Origin: Leptospira dzoumogneensis
GTDB taxonomy: Bacteria; Spirochaetota; Leptospiria; Leptospirales; Leptospiraceae
Length of the DNA: 64,000 nucleotides
Direction of reading: 5' to 3'
Assembly (NCBI RefSeq): GCF_004770895.1
Contig: NZ_RQHS01000005.1
Coordinates: 62,001-126,000 of the forward strand
Shown here: positions 28,731 through 37,237 of the stretch, piece by piece
Layout of the letters: the number at the start of each line of letters is the position of its first letter
How positions within the stretch are numbered: the first letter of the stretch is position 1
Made by a program: the position numbers and the translations under genes
The notes under the pieces: generated by a model
Database searches by the model: none
What the model was told of the DNA's origin: nothing
What the model saw: only the letters and a program-made list of their open reading frames with translations

Positions 28731-29147
28731 TTAATTTTTTCTTAAAAGCCAAGCTCCCAAGAATACGGAAACAATTTCAGTAGCCATGCTCAAGTAGATA
28801 TATTCGTTTCCCGGTCCGTCCAAGAACAGAGTGTATAATCTTGCTACTAACAATCCTCCTGCACTCGCAACGGAAAGAAGAATTGCCTGGGTTTTGAACT
28901 CCGGCTTTACTAAACCATAATATACAATCAGCCCGACTCCGAAACATAAACCGGAATACATTGCTCTGAAATCTGCAAGTGCTGCGCTGGAATGGATCGT
29001 ATATCCGATCGCATTCGCTAATGGAACCGGGAATAGAAGGAAGGCTATCGTAAATCCTGCATACACCGCCAAGTTTAATGCCAGAAAAATTTTAGTGATC
29101 CAGCTTATAAGTGAACCGGTTTGATCTGAAAGTGAATGAGTTTGCAT
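28731..29147 (-). CDS. DUF4345-like four-helix membrane protein
   Basis: A 138-residue protein with four hydrophobic segments. The pattern FRAMYSGLCFGVGLIVYYGLV after the first helix pair resembles the DUF4345 family of small bacterial membrane proteins, function unknown. I chose the ATG at 29147 because GAGAGGA lies 6 nt upstream; a longer form from 29183 has no ribosome-binding site. It lies 60 nt downstream of a membrane-anchored AraC regulator on the same strand and could be its co-transcribed partner. Confidence 0.65.
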   Translation of the reverse strand: MQTHSLSDQTGSLISWITKIFLALNLAVYAGFTIAFLLFPVPLANAIGYTIHSSAALADFRAMYSGLCFGVGLIVYYGLVKPEFKTQAILLSVASAGGLLVARLYTLFLDGPGNEYIYLSMATEIVSVFLGAWLLRKN

Positions 29148-29209
29148 CTTTGTCCTCTCGTTTGGGATGAGTAGAAGATACACCGTTTCCTGGGACCGGT
29201 CGTCCGGCG

Positions 29210-30295
29210 TTATAAAGGTTTACACATTTTTCTGTAAGAAATAGGGGTTTTTTGAGTAAGTTTTAAAAATGCCTCATTAAAAGAAGAACGATTATTAAAA
29301 CCTACTGTCATTGCGATTTCCAAAACGGTTTTATCCGTTTCTGAAAGCAGCCTTTTTGCGTCTTCAATCCTATGATGGTTGATGAGTGCAAAATATCCTT
29401 TTCCGATCTTATTATTGATCAGTTCCGAAAACTGATGGGTGGTCAGGGATAATTCTTTTGCGAGCTCTGCCAAAGACAGATCTTCTCTACGATGGATCTT
29501 TTCCGACTCGAATAGAAGGTTTAGTTTTTCTAATATAGGATCGATTTTCAGACCGTCTAATCTGGTCCTGGAATATTTTACCTTTGCCAGATCGGAACGG
29601 ATCGTTTCCGGAAAATCGAAATATTTCCTGCGGATATAATATACAAGTGAGACTGCAAGAGTCACAGTCAAAAGTGCAAGTTTCAAAAAGATAGGATTGA
29701 ATATCAGTCCGATCATCCCGAAAACGGAAACGATCAAACAATCTAGAGCAAATATCCCGAATAAGATCTTAAATTTCAGTTCGGAGATTTGGGGGAGTAT
29801 CTTGAAGATCGGAAAAACAAAACTCAGGGCGAAAATCCCCGCACCCAAGTATAAGATCCCTGTTCCTGAAATCGGATCTTGTACTTTCCAATGGATCTCT
29901 GCAGAAGGGGATGGGTAAGGTCCGGCATATTCTACCAATCTAAAAAATAAAACGGCTCCCAAACAAATTAAGAATGGAAGGAAGAAGACCGAATGTACCG
30001 CTTTATATCTGAAGTCTTCTTCTAAAAAAGCTAGAAGAGCTAAAAACGCAAAAGCAGGCGGAATATATAAAAGAGGAAGATTCCAGAGTTTTAGGTTTAG
30101 ATCCTGCCCTGCATTCGGATTTAGTACCAAGGATCCGGAGAGCTGCATAAAACCTAAGGAGACCAGAGTAAGAGAAAGTAAAACTTGGAATCTATGTTTT
30201 CTGTCGGAAGGAAATTCTCCGATTGCGAGTAAAAACGAAAGAAATCCTCCGAAGAGGATCATCCCGTCTGAAAACCATCCGAGTAACTCAGGCAT
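29210..30295 (-). CDS. AraC-family regulator with N-terminal seven-helix membrane module
   Basis: The first ~225 residues form about seven membrane helices, and the last ~100 carry an AraC/XylS DNA-binding domain: two helix-turn-helix units, LSLAELAKELSLTTHQFSELINN and TVLEIAMTVGFNNRSSFNEAF, ending with KLTQKTPISYRK. Such 7TM-AraC proteins are one-component regulators thought to sense membrane or external signals directly. The ligand is unknown. The downstream DUF4345-like gene is a possible target or partner. Confidence 0.85.
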   Translation of the reverse strand: MPELLGWFSDGMILFGGFLSFLLAIGEFPSDRKHRFQVLLSLTLVSLGFMQLSGSLVLNPNAGQDLNLKLWNLPLLYIPPAFAFLALLAFLEEDFRYKAVHSVFFLPFLICLGAVLFFRLVEYAGPYPSPSAEIHWKVQDPISGTGILYLGAGIFALSFVFPIFKILPQISELKFKILFGIFALDCLIVSVFGMIGLIFNPIFLKLALLTVTLAVSLVYYIRRKYFDFPETIRSDLAKVKYSRTRLDGLKIDPILEKLNLLFESEKIHRREDLSLAELAKELSLTTHQFSELINNKIGKGYFALINHHRIEDAKRLLSETDKTVLEIAMTVGFNNRSSFNEAFLKLTQKTPISYRKMCKPL

Positions 30296-30350
30296 GGTCT
30301 TATTATATTTTAGGAATAGATTAGTCTAATCGAAATTCGAATTAGAAAAA

Positions 30351-30731
30351 TTATCTCATGGAAGTAAGATCTCTATAAGCTCTTACGACTCCATCAGCTA
30401 GAGTTTTAGTGAATGTAAGTGCTACTCTTGCTTTTTCAGAAGCGACCATTACTTCGTGAGCATCCACACTATTCGGATCATATACCATTTTTTGAGTGAG
30501 TTCGTCCGCTTCTACTTGTAGATCGTTTACGGATTTGAATGCGTTTCTCATTGCTTCTGAAAAACTTTCAGCAACATAGTCCGGAGCAACAGGCTCTTTT
30601 ACGTCTCCGTAATGACGCTGGTCTTCTATTTTTACGGAAACCTTGTCTCCTTTAGGAGAGAGAGGATAACGAGAATCGGAATATCCTGAGTTATAGGTGT
30701 ACCAAAGTTTAGAATTAAAATCTACGTTCAT
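30351..30731 (-). CDS. fliE: Flagellar hook-basal body protein FliE
   Basis: FliE links the MS ring to the rod at the base of the flagellum. The C-terminal ~75 residues match the family (FSEAMRNAFKSVNDLQ, DPNSVDAHEVMVASEKA, LTFTKTLADGVVRAYRDL). The N-terminal ~45 residues are longer than in enteric FliE, as common in spirochaetes. It is the third gene of flgB-flgC-fliE, 12 nt after flgC. In Leptospira the flagella are periplasmic. Confidence 0.92.
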   Translation of the reverse strand: MNVDFNSKLWYTYNSGYSDSRYPLSPKGDKVSVKIEDQRHYGDVKEPVAPDYVAESFSEAMRNAFKSVNDLQVEADELTQKMVYDPNSVDAHEVMVASEKARVALTFTKTLADGVVRAYRDLTSMR

Positions 30732-30743
30732 TCTTTTCTCCTA

Positions 30744-31205
30744 TTAAGCTCTTCCGATCTCTAAGGCCTTGTTGAACATCGCCTTGGAGCCGTTGATCAT
30801 CTGGACGTTTGCCTCGTACGATCTGGAGGCAGAGATCATGTCCGTCATTTCGGTGACTATATTTACGTTCGGCATTTCTACATAGCCTTTTTTAGGTCCG
30901 ATCTGTATCGCGTCGGGGTGAGTAGGATCGTAAGTTAATCTTAAAGGACTCATATCCTTCTCGATTTTCATTACTTTCACACCTTTACCTTCTCCAGGAG
31001 AAAGACCAAAAGGATAAACAGGACTTTTCCATTTGGTTCTAAGATTTACAGGAGTTAGGATCACTCTGTCCCTGCGGAAAGGACCGTCTCCATTCGTATT
31101 TCTGGTCGTCGTTGCGTTCGCGATATTGTTCCCGATCACATCCATACGGAGTCTTTGAGCGGAAAGTCCGGTTGCTGAGATATTAACTGCGCTAAATAGT
31201 CCCAT
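30744..31205 (-). CDS. flgC: Flagellar basal-body rod protein FlgC
   Basis: Proximal rod protein. It has the conserved N-terminus GLFSAVNISATGLSAQRLRM and GNNIANATTT, and the C-terminal rod motif YVEMPNVNIVTEMTDMISAS followed by RSYEANVQ. Both ends form the coiled rod domain. Length (153) is normal for the spirochaetal form. The gene sits 37 nt after flgB and 12 nt before fliE. Confidence 0.95.
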   Translation of the reverse strand: MGLFSAVNISATGLSAQRLRMDVIGNNIANATTTRNTNGDGPFRRDRVILTPVNLRTKWKSPVYPFGLSPGEGKGVKVMKIEKDMSPLRLTYDPTHPDAIQIGPKKGYVEMPNVNIVTEMTDMISASRSYEANVQMINGSKAMFNKALEIGRA

Positions 31206-31242
31206 CTTCTTCCTCTAAATCTTAGCTATGTCTCTCTTGAGA

Positions 31243-31674
31243 TTAAGCCAATCTCATCACATTCTTCAAATCGCGGAAGTTCGCATTCAGTCTTTCGACC
31301 ATCATCATGTATTGCATCTGGGAATTGGAAGCTTCCATCACTTCTTTCTCAGGATCCACGTTATTCCCATCGGCTCTGACCGTGGTCAGATAATCTATGT
31401 TTGCCTTAGGCTTTACGGATTTATAATCTAATGGAGTAAAAAAGGAGATATGACGTTCGTCTTCTATCCTGGTTGGGATCGCTTTAGAAGCTTCTATCTT
31501 TTCGGACTCCAATGCTCTTTTGATCATGGATTCGAAAAGTACTTCGCTTCTTTTAAAATGGGGAACATCCGCATTTGCGATATTGTCAGCGAGGACTTTT
31601 CTTTTCATAGAGGCGGCGTTCATTCCCTTCTCTAGTAAGTCCTGAGTCTTCATGAAATGTGTTTTTTGGAACAT
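31243..31674 (-). CDS. flgB: Flagellar basal-body rod protein FlgB
   Basis: Proximal rod protein, first gene of the flgB-flgC-fliE cluster. It has the family motifs LLEKGMNAASMKRKVLADN, IANADVPHFKR and, at the C-terminus, MMVERLNANFRDLKNVMRLA. I chose ATG 31674 because GGGAGAG lies just upstream; a longer in-frame extension to 31815 would run through the divergent STAS gene and lacks flagellar similarity. The 109-nt gap to the STAS start must hold promoters for both directions. Confidence 0.93.
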   Translation of the reverse strand: MFQKTHFMKTQDLLEKGMNAASMKRKVLADNIANADVPHFKRSEVLFESMIKRALESEKIEASKAIPTRIEDERHISFFTPLDYKSVKPKANIDYLTTVRADGNNVDPEKEVMEASNSQMQYMMMVERLNANFRDLKNVMRLA

Positions 31675-31783
31675 AAAGCTCTCCCGTATAAAATTTCGGT
31701 TGAATTTCAAAATTCCCAAAGATAAAAAAAGAAATCCGGCCGAAAATTTCTCAGAAAAGGCCAAAAAAGGACTCAAATTGAAA

Positions 31784-32074
31784 ATGGGTGAAAATTCGGA
31801 GATTATCGAGATCAAGCCGGAGCTGACTGCCCTTTTTAACGACTATTACGCATTTCGCAATCAGTTGATGGACGCAATCGCCAAAAAACCGGTTAAAATC
31901 GTCTTGGATCTGGGCAAAATTCCAGTGATGAATTCCATTTCGATCAGTTCCCTGGTTTGGTTTTGCAAAAACGCCAAGTTAGAAGGGATTGAGATCGATA
32001 TAAGAGAGATACATCCGGATTTGATGAAAACTTTCGAAGTTCTCAAGATAGACGAATACTTTCAACGAATCTAA
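31784..32074 (+). CDS. STAS-domain protein (anti-sigma factor antagonist-like)
   Basis: A 96-residue single STAS domain. VKIVLDLGKIPVMNSISISSLVWF matches the SpoIIAA core, where the Ser of the N-S-I/S-G-(I/L)-x-x-L motif is the usual phosphorylation site (here MNSISISS). Such proteins sequester an anti-sigma kinase when unphosphorylated. I chose ATG 31784, with AAGGA ~11 nt upstream, because it gives a normal STAS start. It is divergent from flgB; a regulatory link to flagellar genes is only suggested by position. Confidence 0.75.
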   Translation: MGENSEIIEIKPELTALFNDYYAFRNQLMDAIAKKPVKIVLDLGKIPVMNSISISSLVWFCKNAKLEGIEIDIREIHPDLMKTFEVLKIDEYFQRI

Positions 32075-32173
32075 AATTTGTAAGGCGGGGTGTTCACACT
32101 ACCCGAGGCTTATAGACTTAAGGCCGTCGGGAATTCCCTGGACATCCTTACTACGCAGTATAGCTTGGCTTCC

Positions 32174-32578
32174 ATGAAAAAAATTCTTTTTTCCTTAGCG
32201 GTCTTATCCTTACTCATAGGCTGTCAACCTCCTCTACAGGAGAGAATCTTAGGGATATGGGAAAGAACTGCCGTTTGTACAGCAGACGGACAGTGTAAAA
32301 ATTCGGAGCCCGGTAAGGCTCCTAAACTTTCTATTTTCAGACCTGGACTTGCGATCTACGAAAATCCGGAAGATCCGGAAAACCAGCGCAAGATAGAATA
32401 TGAATTTTATGAAAAAGAAACTAAGTCCAGAGAGCCTGAGCTTATATTTAGGTTTTTGAATCTAGGATTCGATATTCGTTATATCGTGAAAAAAGCGAAT
32501 AAAGAAACTTTGGAGTTATCCAATCCGGATCTGAACAATACCGAAATTTATAAAAAATTAGGTCCTGCTCCCGAATGA
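32174..32578 (+). CDS. Small lipoprotein, unknown function
   Basis: Signal peptide MKKILFSLAVLSLLIG with Cys17 (LLIGC) is a good lipobox. The mature part is ~118 residues, with IWERTAVCTADGQCKN, probably one disulfide, and a beta-rich remainder that recalls lipocalin-like 'lipoprotein_6'-type folds only loosely. I chose ATG 32174 because it gives the signal peptide; the longer frame from 32090 does not. The stop overlaps the ATG of the next TPR gene (ATGA), so both are in one operon. Confidence 0.68.
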   Translation: MKKILFSLAVLSLLIGCQPPLQERILGIWERTAVCTADGQCKNSEPGKAPKLSIFRPGLAIYENPEDPENQRKIEYEFYEKETKSREPELIFRFLNLGFDIRYIVKKANKETLELSNPDLNNTEIYKKLGPAPE

Positions 32579-33678
32579 TTATTTGTCGGAAGAATATTTC
32601 CGTAATCCTCCTAGGTTCTATACTCTTATTCGGAGCCAACCTAGGGTCTAAGGAAACCGAAACTTCCGACGAAAACCAATCCATACTTGCCCCTTCTCCT
32701 GAAGGGGAGCTGCCTCTTCCCCCTCAACCCGCAGACCAAAGCGAAGTTTCCAGAAGAAAATACCAGATCCTGGCTTTGAACACTGAGACAATCAATCTAT
32801 TAAGATCCAATGCTCTCGTTCGGGCCCAAGCGAATATAGAACGTTTGAAAAAATTGGATCCGGACTGTTTGGAATATCATTATCTGAACGGTGCGTATTT
32901 GTACGTGATCGGAAGATACCCACAATCCAAAAAAGCGTTATTGAAAGCTGTGGAGATCAATCCAAGTCATGATCCATCTTATTATCTTCTTGGAATGATA
33001 TTCGTAAGAAGAAGTAAATGGGAATCTTCAGTTCAGTACTTCCAAAAAGCGGTGGAGCTTGCGAATTATAATCCTTTTTATAGATTGAATATGGCTCTGG
33101 CTTATTTCGAAACAGGGCAGTATCTAAAAGCAAAAGCGGAAGCGGAGAAGGGAATAGAGCTCAAGCCTAATTATAGGAACTTAAAATTAATATTGCTAAA
33201 AGTGAATTTTCTTTTGGGAAATAAAGCGGATGCTCTCGCTCAATGTAAGGAATTCGCGAAAGAAGGTTTTATCCACAGGGAATTTGCTTATATCTATGCT
33301 AGACTTGCGATGGATATAGACAAAAATTTCCGTAAGGCCATCAAACTTTATAATCAATTTCCTGATCTTCCTTTTAATGAAAAAAGATTTTTAGCCCACG
33401 CATACTTTCATACATCTAATTACAGAGCTTCCGCAAATCTATATTCTATAGTTTCAGGTTCTAAAATATTTTCGGAAGAGGATAGGATCAATTATCTCAG
33501 ATCTTTGGTGTATATTAAGGATTATAGAAGATTAGAAACTTTTGTAGCTTCTTGGATGTTAGAAGAGCCCGAAAAAAAATTAAAGATCCAAGAGGCGCTG
33601 GATACTGCGGAACTTCTGAGAGAGAACGATCCGAAAGTGTATCATATGCTTCCTTCGAGATCTCCTTATAATAACTGA
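32575..33678 (+). CDS. Exported TPR-repeat protein
   Basis: A signal-like hydrophobic N-terminus (ISVILLGSILLFGANLG) and a Pro-rich spacer are followed by about seven TPR units (for example AQANIERLKKLDPDCLEYHYL, ALLKAVEINPSHDPSYYLLG, SVQYFQKAVELANYNPFYRL; each quoted in part). The protein probably works as an extracytoplasmic scaffold with the co-encoded lipoprotein. No enzymatic domain is present. The end lies directly against the convergent DUF454 gene with no space between stops. Confidence 0.75.
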   Translation: MIICRKNISVILLGSILLFGANLGSKETETSDENQSILAPSPEGELPLPPQPADQSEVSRRKYQILALNTETINLLRSNALVRAQANIERLKKLDPDCLEYHYLNGAYLYVIGRYPQSKKALLKAVEINPSHDPSYYLLGMIFVRRSKWESSVQYFQKAVELANYNPFYRLNMALAYFETGQYLKAKAEAEKGIELKPNYRNLKLILLKVNFLLGNKADALAQCKEFAKEGFIHREFAYIYARLAMDIDKNFRKAIKLYNQFPDLPFNEKRFLAHAYFHTSNYRASANLYSIVSGSKIFSEEDRINYLRSLVYIKDYRRLETFVASWMLEEPEKKLKIQEALDTAELLRENDPKVYHMLPSRSPYNN

Positions 33679-34104
33679 TTATTCTGCGACTTCTTCCTTT
33701 TTCGTAGGGAATCGTAGTATATAAGTAATCACACATATTCCTATTACTGCCATCCCGATTCGGACCGGCAAAAGAGGAGCAAATATCGCACTAACTGTCA
33801 TAGTGATCACAATTGTGGAAACGGAAATGACCTTTGCCTTAAGAGGGATCGCTTTATGGATTCTCCAATCTCTGATAAAACTTCCGAAATATTTATTATT
33901 CATCAGCCAATTATAGAACTTTTGAGAAGCCCTTGCATAACAAGCAGCGGTTAGAAGTAAGAATGGAGTAGTAGGAAGGACCGGAGTGAAGATCCCGATA
34001 ATTCCCAGAACTAATGATATGGTCCCTATTATGATCAGCAAATAACGAACGAATCCATATCTATGAAGTTTTACTTCGTGGCTATAATCCTTTTGTTCCG
34101 CCAA
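33679..34104 (-). CDS. DUF454 (YbaN-like) membrane protein
   Basis: A 141-residue inner-membrane protein with three to four helices. The YbaN/DUF454 hallmark GIIGIFTPVLPTTPFLLL and ACYARASQKFYNWL lies in the first half, followed by the basic segment IHKAIPLKAK. Function is unknown in every organism I know of. It is monocistronic, and its stop is adjacent to the stop of the TPR gene. Confidence 0.85.
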   Translation of the reverse strand: MAEQKDYSHEVKLHRYGFVRYLLIIIGTISLVLGIIGIFTPVLPTTPFLLLTAACYARASQKFYNWLMNNKYFGSFIRDWRIHKAIPLKAKVISVSTIVITMTVSAIFAPLLPVRIGMAVIGICVITYILRFPTKKEEVAE

Positions 34105-34207
34105 TGGAATACCTCTCGCTTATGTTTCGGGACTTATAATAGTCGCTTCGCTCTTGAAGCCCGGACCTAATTGTTTAAGGTAACCTATGCTTTTGAGCGG
34201 ACTATAA

Positions 34208-34234
34208 AAAAGGGAGGCTTAAAGCCTCCCTTTT
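34208..34234 (-). terminator. Rho-independent terminator of the pnt operon
   Basis: A 12-bp stem (AAAAGGGAGGCT with AGCCTCCCTTTT) around a 3-nt loop. Read on the minus strand it is followed by a run of T (34210-34206), 37 nt after the pntB stop. Confidence 0.8.
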
Positions 34235-34270
34235 GCAAGGATCATTTTCTGTATTTTCGGAAAATTCTTA

Positions 34271-35680
34271 TCAGGTATCCTTGAGTGCAGTCACGATTTC
34301 CTGGGTGGCTTTTTTACCATCTTGGAAATACATTAAGCAGTTTTCTTGGATGAAGAGCGGGTTAGGAACTCCTGCAAATCCCGGGCTCAAGGAACGTTTG
34401 ATCACGATAATGGTTTTTGCTTTATCCACATCTAAGATCGGCATTCCAGCGATCGGAGAACCTGGATCCGTTTTTGCCAGAGGATTCACCACGTCGTTTG
34501 CACCATTGATAATTACTACGTCTACAGTGTTGAAAGTAGGATTGATCTCATCCATTTCCTTCATTTTGTCGTAAGGAATATCAGCTTCTGCTAATAGAAC
34601 GTTCATATGACCAGGCATCCTTCCTGCAACCGGATGGATCGCGAATTCAACTTCGATATTTTTATCGGTAAGTTGGTTGTAAAGTTCGCGAACTGCGTGT
34701 TGAGCTTGAGCAACTGCCATTCCGTAACCAGGAACGATAACCACTCTTTGCGCCATATCCAATAACATTGCCACTTCTTCTGCGGAGGTAGCTTTTGTTT
34801 TTCCTGCGTAAATATCTCCAGTGTCCGCAGATGAAGTAGCGGCTCCCAGTCCTCCGAAAAGAACGTTTGGAAGAGAGCGATTCATCGCCTTACACATGAT
34901 CTGAGTAAGTAGAATACCGGAAGCTCCTACTAGAGATCCTGAGATGATCAATACATTGTTCCCTAAAACGAATCCAGTAGCAGAAGCAGCAAGTCCTGAA
35001 TAAGAGTTAAGAAGAGCGATTACCACAGGCATATCCGCTCCACCGATCGGAATTACCAATAAAACTCCGAGGATAGAAGCTACGAGTACGATGTACCAGT
35101 ACCAGTCGATCTTAGTAGGCTCGGTTACGTTTAAATAACCTAAATAAAGTGAACCGATCAAAAATAAAACTTTTACGATCTGGTCTCCGAAGTAACGAAC
35201 CGCTTTTTCAGAGATTAAACCTTGTAGTTTTCCGAAAGCGATCAAACTTCCTGTAAGAGTCACAGCTCCGATAATACCGGTTGCCGCAGTGGAGATAGTG
35301 AACTGAAGATCCGCAAGTTGTTTAGTGTCATGACCTGGTTGTAGAATTTCCATTAAGGAGTTTCCACCAACTAAGAAGGAAGCAAGTCCTCCAAGTCCGT
35401 TCAGAAGCGCCACTAGCTGAGGCATTCCGGTCATCTCTACTTTAAGAGCGATAAAGGTTCCGATTGCAGTTCCAACTAGAAGAGCTGCACCGATGATGAT
35501 GATATCACTTTGGTTGATGGTTCCGTATTCGAAGAATACTCCTACAACCGCTAGGAACATACCGAATGCTCCGGTAAAGTTTCCTTTTACTGCAGTTTTA
35601 GGATGGGAAAGTAACTTTAATCCAATGATAAAAAGGATACTTGAAACTAGATAAATGAGGTTGATATACGCTTTTTCCAT
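34271..35680 (-). CDS. pntB: NAD(P) transhydrogenase beta subunit
   Basis: Membrane and NADPH-binding subunit of proton-translocating transhydrogenase, which makes NADPH from NADH using the proton gradient. About nine helices fill the first ~280 residues. The C-terminal domain III has GYGMAVAQAQHAVREL, HPVAGRMPGHMNVLLAEA, INGANDVVNPLAKTDP and KRSLSPGFAGV, all strongly conserved. Length 469 is typical. It follows pntAB by 7 nt. No gene for the NAD-binding alpha-1 subunit is next to it. Confidence 0.95.
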   Translation of the reverse strand: MEKAYINLIYLVSSILFIIGLKLLSHPKTAVKGNFTGAFGMFLAVVGVFFEYGTINQSDIIIIGAALLVGTAIGTFIALKVEMTGMPQLVALLNGLGGLASFLVGGNSLMEILQPGHDTKQLADLQFTISTAATGIIGAVTLTGSLIAFGKLQGLISEKAVRYFGDQIVKVLFLIGSLYLGYLNVTEPTKIDWYWYIVLVASILGVLLVIPIGGADMPVVIALLNSYSGLAASATGFVLGNNVLIISGSLVGASGILLTQIMCKAMNRSLPNVLFGGLGAATSSADTGDIYAGKTKATSAEEVAMLLDMAQRVVIVPGYGMAVAQAQHAVRELYNQLTDKNIEVEFAIHPVAGRMPGHMNVLLAEADIPYDKMKEMDEINPTFNTVDVVIINGANDVVNPLAKTDPGSPIAGMPILDVDKAKTIIVIKRSLSPGFAGVPNPLFIQENCLMYFQDGKKATQEIVTALKDT

Positions 35681-35687
35681 TTATGGT

Positions 35688-35969
35688 TTAATCCTTTTTC
35701 TTGAACATTCCCAACATACGGTGAGTTACTACGAACCCTCCGATCACGTTGACGGTTGCCGCAACGATTGCGATAAATCCTAATACTTGAATAATCCAAT
35801 GATTTGTAGTATGAAGAGTTAAGATCGCTCCGATGACTGTAATCCCCGAAATGGCGTTAGAGCCTGACATAAGAGGGGTATGTAATAAAGGAGGAATACG
35901 GTTGATGACCTCGATTCCTACGAACACTGCGATTAAAAATATCGTCAGGTAGCTTACGAACTGTTCCAT
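35688..35969 (-). CDS. pntAB: NAD(P) transhydrogenase alpha-2 subunit (membrane part)
   Basis: A 93-residue protein with three helices corresponding to the membrane end of PntA in species where the alpha subunit is split. NRIPPLLHTPLMSGSNAISG and IAATVNVIGGFVVTHRMLGMF (parts quoted) are the conserved signatures. It pairs with PntB in the proton channel. The upstream neighbour on this strand is queC, so the soluble alpha-1 (PntAA) must be encoded elsewhere. Confidence 0.9.
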   Translation of the reverse strand: MEQFVSYLTIFLIAVFVGIEVINRIPPLLHTPLMSGSNAISGITVIGAILTLHTTNHWIIQVLGFIAIVAATVNVIGGFVVTHRMLGMFKKKD

Positions 35970-36034
35970 ATTAGCTTCCTATGGACGGCGGCAGGGGAAA
36001 ATTCCTCAAAACCGATGCCTTAAAATCTGTTCGT

Positions 36035-36742
36035 TCACTTTTCCGGGACGCCTGCTTCCTGAAAACCCTTTTTTCGAAGCAAGCAGGAGTCGCATTTTCC
36101 GCAGGGTTTGCCTCCGACGGGATCATAGCAAGAATGAGTCATAGAAAACGGAACACCTAGTTTAGAACCCAATAACACGATCTCTTTTTTATCTAAGAAC
36201 TGCAAAGGTGTGCATATCTCGAGAGGATGACCTTCCGATCCGGTTTTCGTTCCTATACGGACCGCGTCCGAATACGCTTTAACAAATTCAGGTCTGCAAT
36301 CCGGATAACCGGAATAATCCAAAGCATTCACACCGATATAGAGTCTTTGGGCTCCGATACCTTCTGCTAAAGAAACTCCGAAAGATAAGAATAAAATATT
36401 CCTACCGGGAACATAAGTGTTTGGGATCTCTGAATGACCCAAAGAATTTTTAGGAACCTTGATCTTCTTTTCAGTAAGAGAAGAACCTTGGAAAAATTCA
36501 GGATTCAATTTTTGGATCAGATGAGGAATATCCAAAAGTTTTGTGATCTTTTTGGCGGATTTGAGTTCTTGTTTATGTTTTTGATTATAATCGAAGGAAA
36601 GAGCAATAGGAGAATAACCGTCTTGGATTGCCTGGTACAAACAAGTGGTAGAATCTAATCCGCCCGAGAATAAAACGATAGCTTTTGGATTTTTAGAATG
36701 AGATTTCGTTCGAACACTGTTCGACTTAGAAGAAGGACCCAT
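36035..36742 (-). CDS. queC: 7-cyano-7-deazaguanine synthase QueC
   Basis: ATP-dependent enzyme making preQ0 from 7-carboxy-7-deazaguanine in queuosine biosynthesis. The PP-loop is VLFSGGLDSTTCL (about 24-36). SYVPGRN-type motif is seen as TYVPGRNILFLS, and the zinc site CYDPVGGKPCGKCDSC at the C-terminus has four Cys. A basic N-terminal extension of ~20 residues precedes the PP-loop. The start lies 3 nt after the queD stop, so they are an operon. Confidence 0.95.
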   Translation of the reverse strand: MGPSSKSNSVRTKSHSKNPKAIVLFSGGLDSTTCLYQAIQDGYSPIALSFDYNQKHKQELKSAKKITKLLDIPHLIQKLNPEFFQGSSLTEKKIKVPKNSLGHSEIPNTYVPGRNILFLSFGVSLAEGIGAQRLYIGVNALDYSGYPDCRPEFVKAYSDAVRIGTKTGSEGHPLEICTPLQFLDKKEIVLLGSKLGVPFSMTHSCYDPVGGKPCGKCDSCLLRKKGFQEAGVPEK

Positions 36743-36745
36743 CTT

Positions 36746-37123
36746 TTATTTCTCGGAAGGTCCGTTATAAACGCATGCGCTAGTGCAGGTTTCGTTTAAA
36801 GTGATCTTGTGTAAAAGAGAAAGTTGAGGTTTAAGTTTTTTCCACAACCAGATGCTGATATTCTCGCTAGTCGGATTTTCTAGACCTTCTATTTCGTTTA
36901 GAAGATAATGATCCAAATAGTTTTCGAGTAAAGGTTTCACAACCTTGCTGACTTCTGCGAAGTCCATCAACCAACCTGTTTTTTCGTCCACCTTACCTTT
37001 CAGATGTAATTTGAAACGAAAGCTGTGGCCATGCATTCTTCTACACTTATGACCTTCCGGAACGTTCGGTAAGAAGTGAGCTGCATCGAAACGAAATTCT
37101 TTGGTAAGTTCTATTTCTTCCAT
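36746..37123 (-). CDS. queD: 6-carboxytetrahydropterin synthase QueD
   Basis: Converts dihydroneopterin triphosphate to 6-carboxytetrahydropterin, an early step to queuosine. The zinc histidines are in FDAAHFLP and CRRMHGHSF. The catalytic Cys is in the same CRRMHGH segment, and the Glu in LNETCTSACVY closes the family signature. 125 residues is normal. It is first in queD-queC; queE is not in the window. I found no convincing preQ1 riboswitch upstream. Confidence 0.93.
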   Translation of the reverse strand: MEEIELTKEFRFDAAHFLPNVPEGHKCRRMHGHSFRFKLHLKGKVDEKTGWLMDFAEVSKVVKPLLENYLDHYLLNEIEGLENPTSENISIWLWKKLKPQLSLLHKITLNETCTSACVYNGPSEK

Positions 37124-37195
37124 TTAGATGTTGGACGAATGATCGATTCTGAAAAATGAAAGTCCGGTTTCGTAGCACCGATCCGGAAATACGCG

Positions 37196-37218
37196 GACCG
37201 ACCTGCGAAGTCGGTCTT
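37196..37218. repeat. Perfect inverted repeat between the 49-residue gene and queD
   Basis: GACCGAC and GTCGGTC form a 7-bp stem around a 7-nt loop. On neither strand is it followed at once by a T-run, so it is not a standard terminator. It lies ~20 nt downstream of the small gene's stop and upstream of queD on the same strand, so it could act as an RNA 3' end or processing stem. Confidence 0.4.
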
Positions 37219-37237
37219 AAAAAAGATCAGGAGCGGA

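Noticed and set aside
37124..37195. Possible preQ1 riboswitch upstream of queD
   Set aside because: A GCTAC sequence inside a small stem was seen on the minus strand, but the A-rich tail and the pseudoknot pairing of preQ1-I are missing.
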